A stretch of 64,000 nucleotides of DNA from Changpingibacter yushuensis (lineage in GTDB: Bacteria > Actinomycetota > Actinomycetes > Actinomycetales > Actinomycetaceae). Positions 1 to 9,069 of this stretch are shown piece after piece. The translations under genes and the position numbers were made by a program. The DNA lies in assembly GCF_014041995.1 (NCBI RefSeq), contig NZ_CP059492.1, forward strand, positions 1,302,001 to 1,366,000, read 5' to 3'. Numbering within the stretch: the stretch's first letter is position 1; each line of letters starts with the position of its first letter. The notes under the pieces are model-generated. The model did not search any database. It was not told the origin of the DNA and saw nothing but the letters and a program-made list of their open reading frames with translations.

Positions 1-864
1 ATGGCCGCTCAACTCTCTGAGCTGGGCATCCCTGCCGCTGCTGAGAACGTCATCTCTTCGAGCCTTGTAGCATCGCAGATTTTGGCCCAGAGGTTCGCCG
101 CTGGTTCCAAGATCCTCGTTATTGGAACAGACGCACTTCGCGCAGATGTTGAGGCCAAGGGCTTCACAGTTGTCGATTCCGCGGATGACCAACCAGCGGC
201 TGTTATTTTGGGGTTCACTCCGGACATGAGCTGGAAGCTCATGTCCGAGGCGGCATTGGCAATTCGCGGCGGTGCGGTGTTTGTGGCCACGAATCTGGAT
301 CGCACGATCCCGCGCGAACGCGGATTGATGATCGGCAATGGCTCCATTGCAAAGGCCATTGAAAACTCCACTGGTGTGGTCCCAATTTCTGCGGGCAAGC
401 CTGAGCCGGAAATCTTCTTGCAAGCAGCTCAGATGTTGGGCGCTAGCAGGCCGTTTGCGGTGGGCGACAACCTAGATACAGATATTCAGGGTGCCGTGTG
501 CGCTGGGATTCCGGTTCTGCACGTGCTTACTGGGCTCGCCACAGCGAGGGATGTGTGCTTGGCAGTACCGGCGCAACGGCCGAACTATCTGGCCGATGAC
601 CTCCGCTGCATGCTTGAACCGTATCCAGACCTTACGTGGGATGGCGATACGGCCGTTAGCGGCCACGCCCGCGCACGCTGGACAGGCAGTGAGTTCGAGC
701 TGAGCAGTGGCACACTCACTGAGCCTTTGGATCTGGACTCGTACAGAGTTCTGGCGCGCGTTGCGTGGAAGGCAGTGGATTCAGGGGTGCCATGGGCAAC
801 AGTGTCTCAGGCGATTCCTGAGTTGACCGTATCAAGGAGCGTTGACGATCATGCCCAGCAATGA
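1..864 (+). CDS. HAD-family phosphatase, 5' truncated by window edge
   Basis: C-terminal part of a haloacid-dehalogenase (NagD/PNPase-like) phosphatase. The visible 287 residues hold the late HAD motifs, GKPEPEIF near residue 132 and VGDNLDTDI near 154 (the Mg-binding acidic motif), but no N-terminal DxDGV nucleophile motif, so the gene must begin before position 1; the ATG at position 1 is probably internal. A C-terminal extension of about 80 residues follows the HAD core. The next genes (small protein, tlyA, nadK, recN) give the same order as around M. tuberculosis Rv1692, a glycerol-3-phosphate phosphatase that recycles phospholipid head groups. That substrate is inferred from synteny, not seen. 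The next gene overlaps its end by 14 bases. Confidence 0.85.
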   Translation: MAAQLSELGIPAAAENVISSSLVASQILAQRFAAGSKILVIGTDALRADVEAKGFTVVDSADDQPAAVILGFTPDMSWKLMSEAALAIRGGAVFVATNLDRTIPRERGLMIGNGSIAKAIENSTGVVPISAGKPEPEIFLQAAQMLGASRPFAVGDNLDTDIQGAVCAGIPVLHVLTGLATARDVCLAVPAQRPNYLADDLRCMLEPYPDLTWDGDTAVSGHARARWTGSEFELSSGTLTEPLDLDSYRVLARVAWKAVDSGVPWATVSQAIPELTVSRSVDDHAQQ

Positions 865-1009
865 TCCGCTTACGCCGCTTCCGTCAGCGCCAGTGGATCC
901 ACAAGCTGTCCTTGAGTCTTTGGACAGCATGGAGACTGAGGAAAAGATTGACGCTCTTGAGGAGCTACTTGGTAGCCTGAGTCGCGACCTATCGCGCACA
1001 CAAGGCTGA
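851..1009 (+). CDS. small conserved protein (52 aa) between the HAD phosphatase and tlyA
   Basis: ATG at 851, inside the end of the HAD gene, opens a 52-residue frame ending at TGA 1007-1009, directly before a hairpin terminator. The product has a Pro-rich start (PSNDPLTPLP) and an acidic amphipathic helical part (METEEKIDALEELLGSLSRDL). M. tuberculosis has a comparably small gene, Rv1693, at the same place between the phosphatase and tlyA, which supports a real gene. No domain or function is recognised. The 14-base overlap suggests translational coupling to the phosphatase. Confidence 0.65.
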   Translation: MPSNDPLTPLPSAPVDPQAVLESLDSMETEEKIDALEELLGSLSRDLSRTQG

Positions 1010-1014
1010 TCGGA

Positions 1015-1051
1015 ACGGGGTTCGAGTGCGCACTGCGCACTCGAACCCCGT
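1015..1051 (+). terminator. perfect 18-bp hairpin after the HAD/small-protein pair
   Basis: Arms 1015-1032 and 1034-1051 are exact reverse complements around one base (1033); the actual loop will be a few bases wider. It starts six bases after the small gene's stop. It is followed by CTTTAG rather than a run of T, so it is a strong hairpin without a classic U-tract. Confidence 0.7.
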
Positions 1052-1095
1052 CTTTAGCTCTGTAATGAGGAAGACACGCAGAAGAGACAAGGGAA

Positions 1096-1929
1096 ATGGC
1101 ACGCTTGATCAGAGTTGACGCCGAACTAGTTCGACGTCATTTGGCACATTCGCGTCAGCACGCTGGTGAGCTCATCAATCGTGGTGTGGTGCTTCTAGAC
1201 GGCGAAGTGGTCCGTAAGGCCGCACGCCAGATGGATCCAGCTCAGCCACTACGAGTGGTGGAAGAGCAGGGTGAGGAGTACGTCTCCCGCGGCGCACACA
1301 AGCTCATCGGTGCACTCGATGCGCTCGGAGAGAAGGGCCCAGTTGTGGCCGGTCGGCGATGCTTAGACGCGGGTGCATCAACTGGCGGCTTCACAGATGT
1401 CTTGCTCCGCCGGGGTGCCAGCGAAGTCGTTGCCGTTGATGTGGGTTATGGCCAGATCGCTTGGCGGCTGCGTGAGGATCCACGCGTCATCGTGATCGAG
1501 CGCACCAACGTTCGCACACTGGATCCTGCCGTAGTGGCACCTGCGCCGGATCTCGTCGTCGGCGATCTGTCATTTATCTCCCTGACACTTGTGATTCCAG
1601 CTTTGGTAAGAGCGGCCGCTCCACGCGCCGATTTTCTCCTCATGGTCAAGCCGCAGTTTGAAGTTGGTAAAGATAAGCTCGGAGCTGGAGGAGTCGTTCG
1701 TGACACCGCTCTCCACGCCGAGGCTGTTCTTCACGTTGCTGAATCTGCCCGGGCGTGCGGGTTGGCGATTAGGGCCGTTGCCGCGTCGCCGCTTCCCGGT
1801 CCGGCAGGCAATGTAGAGTACTTTCTGCATATGGTTGCGGGTGGTACTGACGATCTTGGGGATACCCTGGAGTCCGAAATCATCCGGGCTATCGATGAGG
1901 GACCAGCTGGAGCAAAGGTGAAGCATTGA
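1096..1929 (+). CDS. tlyA: TlyA family rRNA 2'-O-methyltransferase
   Basis: Dual 16S/23S rRNA (cytidine-2'-O)-methyltransferase; in mycobacteria loss of TlyA gives capreomycin resistance. The 277 aa product has an N-terminal S4 RNA-binding domain (about 1-65, RVDAELVRRHLAHSRQHA), then an FtsJ-type Rossmann domain: SAM-binding CLDAGASTGGFTD at about 89-101, GDLSFISL near 155 and the catalytic-lysine segment MVKPQFEV around residue 185. Length is normal for the family. The stop shares its last base with the ATG of nadK (TGATG), as expected for a coupled operon. Confidence 0.95.
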   Translation: MARLIRVDAELVRRHLAHSRQHAGELINRGVVLLDGEVVRKAARQMDPAQPLRVVEEQGEEYVSRGAHKLIGALDALGEKGPVVAGRRCLDAGASTGGFTDVLLRRGASEVVAVDVGYGQIAWRLREDPRVIVIERTNVRTLDPAVVAPAPDLVVGDLSFISLTLVIPALVRAAAPRADFLLMVKPQFEVGKDKLGAGGVVRDTALHAEAVLHVAESARACGLAIRAVAASPLPGPAGNVEYFLHMVAGGTDDLGDTLESEIIRAIDEGPAGAKVKH

Positions 1930-2771
1930 TGAGTCGTCGGATCGCTTTGGTTGCTCACCCTGACCGCCCTGATGTGCTCGGCAGCGCGCGGCTCGTCACA
2001 GAGCAGTTTGAGCATTGTGGCATCGAAGTCGATGCGCGTGAATCCAACGACTCTGCGAATGGTGCAGAGTTGATCTTGGTGATTGGTGGGGATGGCACCA
2101 TCCTGCGTGCAGCCGAACTTGGCCGCGTCGCGCGGGTGCCTATTCTGGGCATCAACTATGGTCACATGGGTTTTCTATCAGAGGCGGACCCAGATGACCT
2201 TCCCGAGGTGGTCGGTCAGATCCGCGACAAGCAATGGACTGTTGACAGCCGGATGACTATCGACGTCGAAGTCACGCGTCCGGATGGCAGCATCGAACGC
2301 GGCTGGGCATTGAATGAAGCTTCTGTGGAAAAGGATGAACACGCTAGGATGATCGAGGTCTCGATCGGCGTGGATGGCCGTGAGCTCTCCAACTTCCAGG
2401 TGGACACGGTGGTGTTCTCCACAGCGACCGGTTCAACTGCATACAACTTCTCAGCTGGTGGCCCAATTGTGTGGCCCGACGTCGAGGCCCTAGTACTCAC
2501 GCCAATCGCAGCTCATGCCTTGTTTACGCGTCCGCTGGTGGTGGGCCCAAACTCGACATTGGAGCTTCACGTCCAATCTGAGAATGCCAGGATCTGGTGC
2601 GATGGCCGCAGGCTCATCAATGCGCCTGCGGGCTCAACAATCCGTGCCATCAAAGGAGCTCATCCTGTGCTGCTGGCTCGTCTGGGTCAGACGCCTTTCT
2701 CCGGGCGGCTTGTTCAGAAGTTCCGGCTTCCGGTGAAGGGATGGCGGGTTCCAGGAACGGCAGTCTCATGA
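1929..2771 (+). CDS. nadK: NAD kinase
   Basis: Phosphorylates NAD to NADP. The product (280 aa) has the diagnostic GGDGT motif at 53-57, the LNEASVEKDEHARM nucleotide-binding segment, and STATGSTAYNFSAGGPIV. The ATG at 1929 overlaps the tlyA stop; a TTG one codon earlier (1926) is possible but less likely. The gene overlaps recN by four bases (ATGA), so tlyA, nadK and recN look co-translated. Confidence 0.95.
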   Translation: MSRRIALVAHPDRPDVLGSARLVTEQFEHCGIEVDARESNDSANGAELILVIGGDGTILRAAELGRVARVPILGINYGHMGFLSEADPDDLPEVVGQIRDKQWTVDSRMTIDVEVTRPDGSIERGWALNEASVEKDEHARMIEVSIGVDGRELSNFQVDTVVFSTATGSTAYNFSAGGPIVWPDVEALVLTPIAAHALFTRPLVVGPNSTLELHVQSENARIWCDGRRLINAPAGSTIRAIKGAHPVLLARLGQTPFSGRLVQKFRLPVKGWRVPGTAVS

Positions 2772-4468
2772 TTGAGAAGCTACGTATCTCCAATTTGGGC
2801 GTTATCAAGGAAGCCGAACTCGACCTTGGTGCTGGTCTAACCGCGCTCACAGGCGAGACCGGTGCCGGAAAGACAATGGCGGTCACGTCTCTGCAGTTGC
2901 TCCTAGGAGCAAAGGCAGACTCAACTAAGGTGCGCCGAGGTGCCGAAGGCGCGCAGGTTGAGGGGATCTTCACGGTTCCTTTGGGTTCCGAGGTTCTCGA
3001 TAGGATCTCGGAATCCGGCGGAGTGTACGATATCGACGACGACGTCGCCGTGGTTGTTATTTCCCGGCATGTTCCCGTTTCTGGGCGGTCCCGATCGTTC
3101 ATCGGGGGCCGAACTGTCCCCACGTCCGTGCTGGCACAGATAGCTGGTGATCTCGTAACGGTCCATGGCCAGTCAGATCAGATTCGGCTCGCCACTTCAT
3201 CTCAACAGGCACGGGCACTTGATGCCTTCGGTGGGGAGCCGATTGCGCAAGCTCTTGCCGTCTGGCAGCAGACCCTTGCACAGTTGAACGCTGCTGAAGA
3301 TGCCCTTGCGCTCTTTGATAGCAACGCACGGAGTGCAGCGCGTGAGCGGCTAGCGCTGGAGGCTTTGATTTCGAAGGTGGATGCTGTTGCGCCAGAACCA
3401 GGCGAAGACGAAGCACTGAAAGCCGAAGCGCGATTGCTGGAGAACTCCGAGAGCCTCTATCTGGCGCTTTCGGATGCCGCCGCACAACTTTCGGGTTCTG
3501 ACGCGGTGGAAGTATCGGCCGTAGGATCGGTTGAGGCCGCGGCGCGGGCACTTGAAGAGTTCATAGATGATTCTGAACTCTCAGAACTTCACGATCGGCT
3601 GGATGCGGCACGCATCGAGCTTTCGGATATCTCAGGAGAGCTTGCCGATCGTGCCGCCCACACGGAAGCAAACCCGGAACGACTCGCTACCATCTACGCC
3701 CGTAGGCAAGAGCTTGCGGGGCTTCGCAAGGATCTAGCAATGGACCTTGACCAGATCTTGGAAGAAGCAGGCAGGGCTCGCTCGGAACTTGAAGACCTCG
3801 CAGATCCCGTGGGAACTCGCGAAAAGCTTGCCAGCGCTCTTGCGCAAGCCTCGCAAGCCTCCTCTGTCGCTGGCCGTAAGCTCCATAGCTTGCGGGTGTC
3901 GGCAGCAAAGGAACTCTCACGGTTTGTCTCCGAGGAACTACCGTCGCTGGCCCTGCCAGACGCCACATTTGGAATTGACGTGACCGGGGGAGCAAACCCC
4001 AGCGCGAACGGCACAGACAACGTAGCCTTCCTCCTTGCCTCACATAAGGGCGCCCCACAAGCGCCACTTGGGCAAGGCGCCTCTGGCGGAGAACTCTCAA
4101 GGATCATGCTCGCTGTGGAAGTCTCTCTTGCTCGTCGCAACAATGAGACTGGCCACACTTTCCTCTTCGATGAAGTGGACTCCGGAGTGGGTGGCCGTGC
4201 CGCACTGAGCGTGGGGAAGAGGCTCGCTGACCTCGCCTCGAGCTGTCAAGTACTAGTTGTGACTCACCTGGCGCAAGTAGCAGCATACGCTAGCACTCAA
4301 GCCGTCGTCGTCAAAGAGACTGGGGGAGAATCCGCCGTCACCGAAGTGGTTCCCGTGGATGGCGATTCGAGACTCGCAGAGTTGGCCAGGATGCTCTCTG
4401 GGACGGACTCCCAGACGGCGCGCGCGCATGCCGCTGAGCTCCTTGCAAGCGTAGATATGGCACGATGA
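2768..4468 (+). CDS. recN: DNA repair protein RecN
   Basis: SMC-like ATPase acting in double-strand-break repair. The product (566 aa) has the N-terminal motif MIEKLRISNLGVI, Walker A GETGAGKT at 29-36, a long charged helical middle (about 150-370) expected to form coiled coil, the ABC signature GASGGELSRIM near 442, and Walker B FLFDEVDSG with Asp468. The start at 2768 is set by the ATGA overlap with nadK and by the family's usual first residues; the open frame extends further upstream but only inside nadK. No LexA box is seen in front of it, so any SOS control would have to come from an upstream promoter. Confidence 0.96.
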   Translation: MIEKLRISNLGVIKEAELDLGAGLTALTGETGAGKTMAVTSLQLLLGAKADSTKVRRGAEGAQVEGIFTVPLGSEVLDRISESGGVYDIDDDVAVVVISRHVPVSGRSRSFIGGRTVPTSVLAQIAGDLVTVHGQSDQIRLATSSQQARALDAFGGEPIAQALAVWQQTLAQLNAAEDALALFDSNARSAARERLALEALISKVDAVAPEPGEDEALKAEARLLENSESLYLALSDAAAQLSGSDAVEVSAVGSVEAAARALEEFIDDSELSELHDRLDAARIELSDISGELADRAAHTEANPERLATIYARRQELAGLRKDLAMDLDQILEEAGRARSELEDLADPVGTREKLASALAQASQASSVAGRKLHSLRVSAAKELSRFVSEELPSLALPDATFGIDVTGGANPSANGTDNVAFLLASHKGAPQAPLGQGASGGELSRIMLAVEVSLARRNNETGHTFLFDEVDSGVGGRAALSVGKRLADLASSCQVLVVTHLAQVAAYASTQAVVVKETGGESAVTEVVPVDGDSRLAELARMLSGTDSQTARAHAAELLASVDMAR

Positions 4469-4472
4469 TTCT

Positions 4473-5654
4473 GTGGTATTCCTGTTCGGTCGAAAGAAAG
4501 TCGTGGAGCAATCAGGGCAACTCTCAGGTGTTGCCCAGATTGACGCACGCACCAAGAATCTGACGAAACGCCTGACTCAAGGCAGTCTAGCCATCATTGA
4601 TCACACTGACATCGATCGCGTCTCTGCCGAGGCGCTTGTAGAGTGCAGGCCGCAAGCCGTTCTCAACGCCGCCAAGTCCACCTCCGGGCGCTACCCCAAT
4701 CTAGGGCCAGGAATTCTACAGCAGGCGGGCATACCGCTCGTCGACGATCTGGGCTCCGGCATCATGGACATCCGTGAGGGTCAGACGATCCGGGTAGATG
4801 ATGAAGGAAAAGTATTCGACTCCGAAGGTCAGCTCATCGCCGAAGGCGTCGTGCAAAACCCCGATACCATTGCTGCCGACCAAGAAGCTGCGCGAGCCGG
4901 TATGGGTGTGCAGCTGAAGGCGTTTGCGACCAATACGATGGAGTATGTCGAACATGAACAGGACCTCATTTTCGATGGTGTAGGAGTTCCTGAGGTCACC
5001 ACAAAGTTTGAAGGCCGGCACGTACTCGTCGTGGTGCGTGGATATCGCTACAAGGAAGACCTCGCGGCGTTGCGCCCATATATACGCGAATATCGCCCGA
5101 TAATGATTGGGGTGGATGGCGGCGCGGACGCAATCCTTGAGGAGGGCTATCACCTCGATATGATCGTTGGCGACATGGATTCCGTGTCAGATAAGGCACT
5201 GACCTCTGGTGCTGAGATCGTGGTGCACGCATATCGCGACGGCCGGGCGCCCGGTAAGAAGCGCGTGGAGGACCTTGGCGTGGCGCATGTGGTGTTCCCA
5301 TGCACGGGAACTTCTGAAGATGTCGCCATGCTGTTGGCTGATGACAAAGATGCCAAGCTCATCGTTGCGGTGGGCACACACAACACTCTCATTGAGTTCC
5401 TGGACAAGGGACGGTCAGGGATGGCATCAACCTTTCTGACCCGGCTTGCCATCGGCGGAAAGTTGATCGACGCCAAGGGAGTTTCCCAGCTCTATCGGTC
5501 TCGAATCTCAAACTGGCAGATCTTCTTCCTCATTTTGGCGGGCTGCGCAGCCATCGCCGCTGCGGTGGTTTCGACTGCGGCAGGTCAAGCTTTCTTCGGT
5601 ATTTCCTCTGCGTGGTTCAGTGACCTTGTCCACTGGTTCACTACGCTCTTCTAA
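4473..5654 (+). CDS. steA: SteA-like septation protein (thiamine-pyrophosphokinase-like fold)
   Basis: Homologue of corynebacterial SteA, a cytokinetic-ring protein working with SteB in cell separation (M. tuberculosis Rv1697). The 393 aa protein has a soluble N-terminal part with a TPK-like domain (MIGVDGGADAILEEGYHLDMIVGDMDS, about 210-235, shown here in two overlapping motifs: IGVDGGAD and DMIVGDMDS) and one C-terminal membrane segment (about 348-370, FFLILAGCAAIAAAVVS). It begins with GTG four bases after the recN stop and is followed after ten bases by steB. The TPK-like fold does not imply thiamine chemistry. Confidence 0.88.
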   Translation: MVFLFGRKKVVEQSGQLSGVAQIDARTKNLTKRLTQGSLAIIDHTDIDRVSAEALVECRPQAVLNAAKSTSGRYPNLGPGILQQAGIPLVDDLGSGIMDIREGQTIRVDDEGKVFDSEGQLIAEGVVQNPDTIAADQEAARAGMGVQLKAFATNTMEYVEHEQDLIFDGVGVPEVTTKFEGRHVLVVVRGYRYKEDLAALRPYIREYRPIMIGVDGGADAILEEGYHLDMIVGDMDSVSDKALTSGAEIVVHAYRDGRAPGKKRVEDLGVAHVVFPCTGTSEDVAMLLADDKDAKLIVAVGTHNTLIEFLDKGRSGMASTFLTRLAIGGKLIDAKGVSQLYRSRISNWQIFFLILAGCAAIAAAVVSTAAGQAFFGISSAWFSDLVHWFTTLF

Positions 5655-5664
5655 AAGGCATGTG

Positions 5665-6663
5665 ATGGTTGACTTTAGATATCACCTTGTTTCGCTCGTC
5701 TCAGTTTTTATGGCTTTGGCAATCGGCATTATCTTGGGTGCGGGCCCTCTTCAGAACTCGATGGGGAATGCGCTCAATTCTCAAGTGGAGACTTTGCGCG
5801 ATTCGAGGGATTCTCTGCGTGATGAGCTTGACTCCACGCAGGCAGAACTCGACGATTCGAATGCCGCTATCGTTGCGGCTGGTGAGCAGCTTCTACCCGG
5901 GACTTTGACTGGCCGCGAGATCGCCATCGTGAGACTTCCGGGTGCCGACGACGACGCCGTCACGGCCATCCAAGACGAGCTTGGTTCAGCTGGAGCGACC
6001 ATTTCAGCGAATGTGACTCTGACCAACAACTTCGCGGTTTCCGATCAGTCCACGTACCGTGGTGCCCTCGCGAGCCAGCTCAGTGACTACATCGACGGGG
6101 TGCCCGAAGGAGCCTCCGATGATCAAATCGTGGCAGCAGGTTTGGACTATGTGCTGCGCAATGATCCCAACGATGCGAATGTGAAGATCGTGCTTGGCTC
6201 TCTGACGGCTTCGGACAGCCAACTCATCGAGGTCTCGGGAGACATCACAGCTGCCGCCGATGCCATTGTGTTTGTTGCGCCTGATACGTATGTGGTCGAT
6301 ACGACCGATGCTTCTGCAGACGCCTCGGCGCCGAGCGAGGCGGAGATCTCTGCTCAAACTCAGCTTTTCGCGCAGGCATTCGCCACCTCTGCTGGTCGGG
6401 GTGCCGCAGTGGCCGTGGGCCGGGCACTCGACGACGGCGACGTGTTGATTGGGATGCGTAGCACTGAGACTGGTTCCACGGTTGATTCGGTCGGTACACC
6501 CACATCCGCCATCAATACGGCGTTCGCTGTAGCTTCGGAGATATCTGGAGATCACGTTGTGCTCGGTTCCCAACAAGGTGCTGATCAGGCGCTAGGTACG
6601 CGAGTGGACGCTTCGGCTCAGGGGGAACCATCTGCTGAAGATTCGGACACGAACAATGGCTAG
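5665..6663 (+). CDS. steB: SteB / MctB-family membrane-anchored protein
   Basis: Member of the family annotated as copper transporter MctB in mycobacteria (Rv1698) and as SteB, partner of SteA, in Corynebacterium. The 332 aa protein starts with the family hallmark MVDFRYHLVSLVSVFMALAIG, giving one N-terminal membrane anchor, followed by a predicted coiled coil (about 35-75, rich in Leu, Asp and Arg) and a large extracytoplasmic domain. The C-terminus is acidic and Ser-rich. The ATG at 5665 is chosen because it gives the canonical N-terminus. It overlaps the next gene by eight bases. Whether the role is copper efflux or septation cannot be read from sequence; the steA neighbour favours septation. 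Confidence 0.88.
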   Translation: MVDFRYHLVSLVSVFMALAIGIILGAGPLQNSMGNALNSQVETLRDSRDSLRDELDSTQAELDDSNAAIVAAGEQLLPGTLTGREIAIVRLPGADDDAVTAIQDELGSAGATISANVTLTNNFAVSDQSTYRGALASQLSDYIDGVPEGASDDQIVAAGLDYVLRNDPNDANVKIVLGSLTASDSQLIEVSGDITAAADAIVFVAPDTYVVDTTDASADASAPSEAEISAQTQLFAQAFATSAGRGAAVAVGRALDDGDVLIGMRSTETGSTVDSVGTPTSAINTAFAVASEISGDHVVLGSQQGADQALGTRVDASAQGEPSAEDSDTNNG

Positions 6664-7474
6664 CTGGAAGGTTAGCGCACTATCCAGCGGCCTAGCCGCG
6701 CTCGGTGCCGCAGCCGTTGTAAACCGTCACCCTTTGCGGTCGTGGGATCGCCCGTCTTTTTCCGGGTCACCCGTTAACTTGAGTGAAGGGCTTGTGGCTG
6801 CAGTTGGCTCGCTGGCGGGTGCCGCCTGCATGCGTGGACCAGCAGCGACGGGTGCAACGATTGCTATTGGAGCGGGCGCTCTGGCGGGTTACGTTGACGA
6901 CCAGTGTGAGGATCGTTTTCCAGCCAAAGCTAAGGGTCTCAAAGGTCATCTAGGTGCGCTCAGTCAGGGGAAACTCACCTCTGGCGCGCTGAAGATCGGC
7001 CTCATAAGTGTGGGATCTGCTTGCGGCGTAGCATTCCTCAAGCGCAAGGGATCATGTGCCGCGCAAGTGGAGGTATGGATGGAGCAGACTGCCCTTGTGG
7101 CAGGTACCGCCAACCTCGTCAATCTCCTTGATCTACGGCCGGGGCGTGCTCTGAAAGCGTGTTCGATTCTCGCACTGCCTTTGGTTTTTCACCATGGCGC
7201 TACCTCCGCCTTGGCAGCATCGATTCTGACCACAAGTGCCGTTTGTGCCCCTCAAGACCTCAATCGCAAAGGAATGCTCGGCGATCTGGGAGCCAATGCA
7301 ATTGGCGCGAGCCTTGGTATGGCATTGGCAGATCTCAACTCAGCCAAAGCTCGCCGTGCCCTCCTCGGCGCCGTCGTCGGCTTGACTCTTGCAAGTGAGA
7401 GAGTCTCCTTTTCTACGGTGATCGAGGGCAATCGGGTGCTTAAGGCCATTGACGATTTTGGTCGCAGAGCGTGA
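6656..7474 (+). CDS. divergent MraY/WecA-like polyprenyl-phosphate transferase homologue
   Basis: A 272 aa multi-pass membrane protein. Motifs line up with the polyprenyl-phosphate N-acetylhexosamine-1-phosphate transferases (GT4/PNPT): a DRPSFSGSPVNLSEG segment (31-45) where the family has its NYRG loop, YVDD at 79-82 for the Mg-binding Asp pair, NLLDLRPGRALK at 156-167 for the NLxDGLDG loop, and MLGDLGAN at 207-214 for the FMGDxGS motif. The His-rich cytosolic loop of true MraY is not evident and the protein is short for the family. It ends with SFSTVIEGN...DDFGR, a tail I associate with uncharacterised homologues beside SteA/SteB. It overlaps steB by 8 bases and murJ by 4. Substrate and activity are unknown. 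Confidence 0.75.
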   Translation: MASWKVSALSSGLAALGAAAVVNRHPLRSWDRPSFSGSPVNLSEGLVAAVGSLAGAACMRGPAATGATIAIGAGALAGYVDDQCEDRFPAKAKGLKGHLGALSQGKLTSGALKIGLISVGSACGVAFLKRKGSCAAQVEVWMEQTALVAGTANLVNLLDLRPGRALKACSILALPLVFHHGATSALAASILTTSAVCAPQDLNRKGMLGDLGANAIGASLGMALADLNSAKARRALLGAVVGLTLASERVSFSTVIEGNRVLKAIDDFGRRA

Positions 7475-9069
7475 CGAACCGGCTAGGATCGAGCGTCGCT
7501 GGCGCAGCCGGTTCGATAGCACTCCTGACACTGCTTTCGCGGCTAGTCGGATTTGTGCGCACGTGGGTTCAAAATGGGGCCTTGGGCGACACTGCAGCGG
7601 GTGTTGCCTACTCAACGTCAAACACGGTTCCTAATGTTCTGTTCGAGGTTGCAGCTGGCGGAGCACTCGCTGGCGCAGTGATTCCCCTGATCTCCGGATT
7701 CTTGGCTAAAGGTTTGGACGACCAAGTCAATAGAACAGCGTCTGCGCTTCTGACGTGGATCCTGGCAATTGGCGTGCCACTTGCGGGAATCGTGGCGTTA
7801 TGCGCCTCGCCGCTGACCTCCATATTGCTCGGGCCCGAAGCAGATGAGGCCCAGATTCACTTTGGAGCAACGCTGCTGCGAATGTTTGCTCTGCAGATTC
7901 CGCTCTATGGCCTTTCCGTTGTTCTGACCGGAGTACTGCAAGCGCACAAGCGTTTTCTGTTGCCGGCGGTGGCGCCGATGCTCTCCTCCGCCACAGTCAT
8001 CGTTGCCTTCCTTGCCTTTGGTGCTTTGTCTAACGGTCAGCAAGATGATCCGGCGGCGCTCAGCTCCTCGGCAATTCTGTGGCTCGGTTGGGGGACCACG
8101 GCAGGTGTGGTTGCCTTCTCACTACCGCAACTTGTTCCAGTCATGAGGCTGGTTTCACTCAAACCGACTTTCCGGTTTCCCGACGGCGTGGCGCGCAGGG
8201 CACTCAAACTCATTGGCGCAGGCTTGGGCGCGTTGGTGGCACAACAGATTCAGATCATTGTGATCATGATTGTTGCCAATACCCAAGGTGGCGCGGATGC
8301 CTCAGGTGCCTATCCTGTCTACACTTTCGCCAACGCCGTATACATGGTGCCCTATGCCGTACTGGCCGTACCCGTTGCAACAGCAGTCTTCCCACGCTTG
8401 TCTGAGGCAGCAGCACTTCCTGGCCGCCCAGGACTGGCGAAGCTGACCGCCAGATCTACTCGGTTGGTCCTCAACATCGGTATCGTCTGCGTTGTTCTCT
8501 TGGCGGTTATGGCAACACCGGCCATGATTGTGTTCGGAGTGTTGCGCCCGGCAGACGGCTTGGACGTGGCTCTCATCGCGATGGCGCCTGGATTGGTTGG
8601 ATACGCCCTTATATACCACTGCTCGCGGGTGCTCTATGCCTTGGAGGAGTCCAAGGCCGTCGTGATCGTGAACTCCGTGGCGTGGTTAAGCGTGTGTGTC
8701 GCGCTTGGCATACAAGTGATGTTGGGAGTCGATGGTCGAAACGGCGTTCTGGTAGCTATCGGGTCTTCCATCTCCATTGGAATGACGATCGGGGCAATCG
8801 GCGAAATCTGGATTATTCGCCGCATTTTGGGTGCTGAGGCGGTCCAAGGATTTGGGAGATCAGCCGGTCTCGTGGCTCTGGCGAGCGCTATCTCAGGTTC
8901 TGTTGCTTGGCTTCTGATTCGGGCAATCTTGGCGGGCTTAGGGGAGGGTCTCCTAGGAGCTCTGGTGGCTGCGGTTGCCGGCGCGGGCATCGTCGTCGTT
9001 ACTGGGTTTGGGGCCATCTATATCTTTGATCGCCGATCTCTAGCTATGACCGGTAGGGTTTCTGAGTAG
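7471..9069 (+). CDS. murJ: lipid II flippase MurJ (MviN family)
   Basis: MATE-like (MOP superfamily) transporter that flips lipid II across the membrane. The 532 aa product shows the family start SIALLTLLSRLVGFVRTWV, then NTVPNVLFEVAAGGAL and about 13-14 hydrophobic segments. It begins with GTG at 7471 inside the GTGA overlap with the preceding MraY-like gene. No C-terminal kinase-like or FhaA-binding extension, as found in mycobacterial MviN, is present. Position after steA-steB links it to cell-wall synthesis at the septum. Confidence 0.92.
   Translation: MTNRLGSSVAGAAGSIALLTLLSRLVGFVRTWVQNGALGDTAAGVAYSTSNTVPNVLFEVAAGGALAGAVIPLISGFLAKGLDDQVNRTASALLTWILAIGVPLAGIVALCASPLTSILLGPEADEAQIHFGATLLRMFALQIPLYGLSVVLTGVLQAHKRFLLPAVAPMLSSATVIVAFLAFGALSNGQQDDPAALSSSAILWLGWGTTAGVVAFSLPQLVPVMRLVSLKPTFRFPDGVARRALKLIGAGLGALVAQQIQIIVIMIVANTQGGADASGAYPVYTFANAVYMVPYAVLAVPVATAVFPRLSEAAALPGRPGLAKLTARSTRLVLNIGIVCVVLLAVMATPAMIVFGVLRPADGLDVALIAMAPGLVGYALIYHCSRVLYALEESKAVVIVNSVAWLSVCVALGIQVMLGVDGRNGVLVAIGSSISIGMTIGAIGEIWIIRRILGAEAVQGFGRSAGLVALASAISGSVAWLLIRAILAGLGEGLLGALVAAVAGAGIVVVTGFGAIYIFDRRSLAMTGRVSE

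Noticed and set aside
2597-2767. Upstream start for recN inside nadK
   Set aside because: The conserved RecN N-terminus begins at 2768 and overlaps the nadK stop by four bases as in neighbouring genes.
6004-6576. 190-codon minus strand frame inside steB
   Set aside because: Antisense to a strong gene, Arg/His-rich, no domain.
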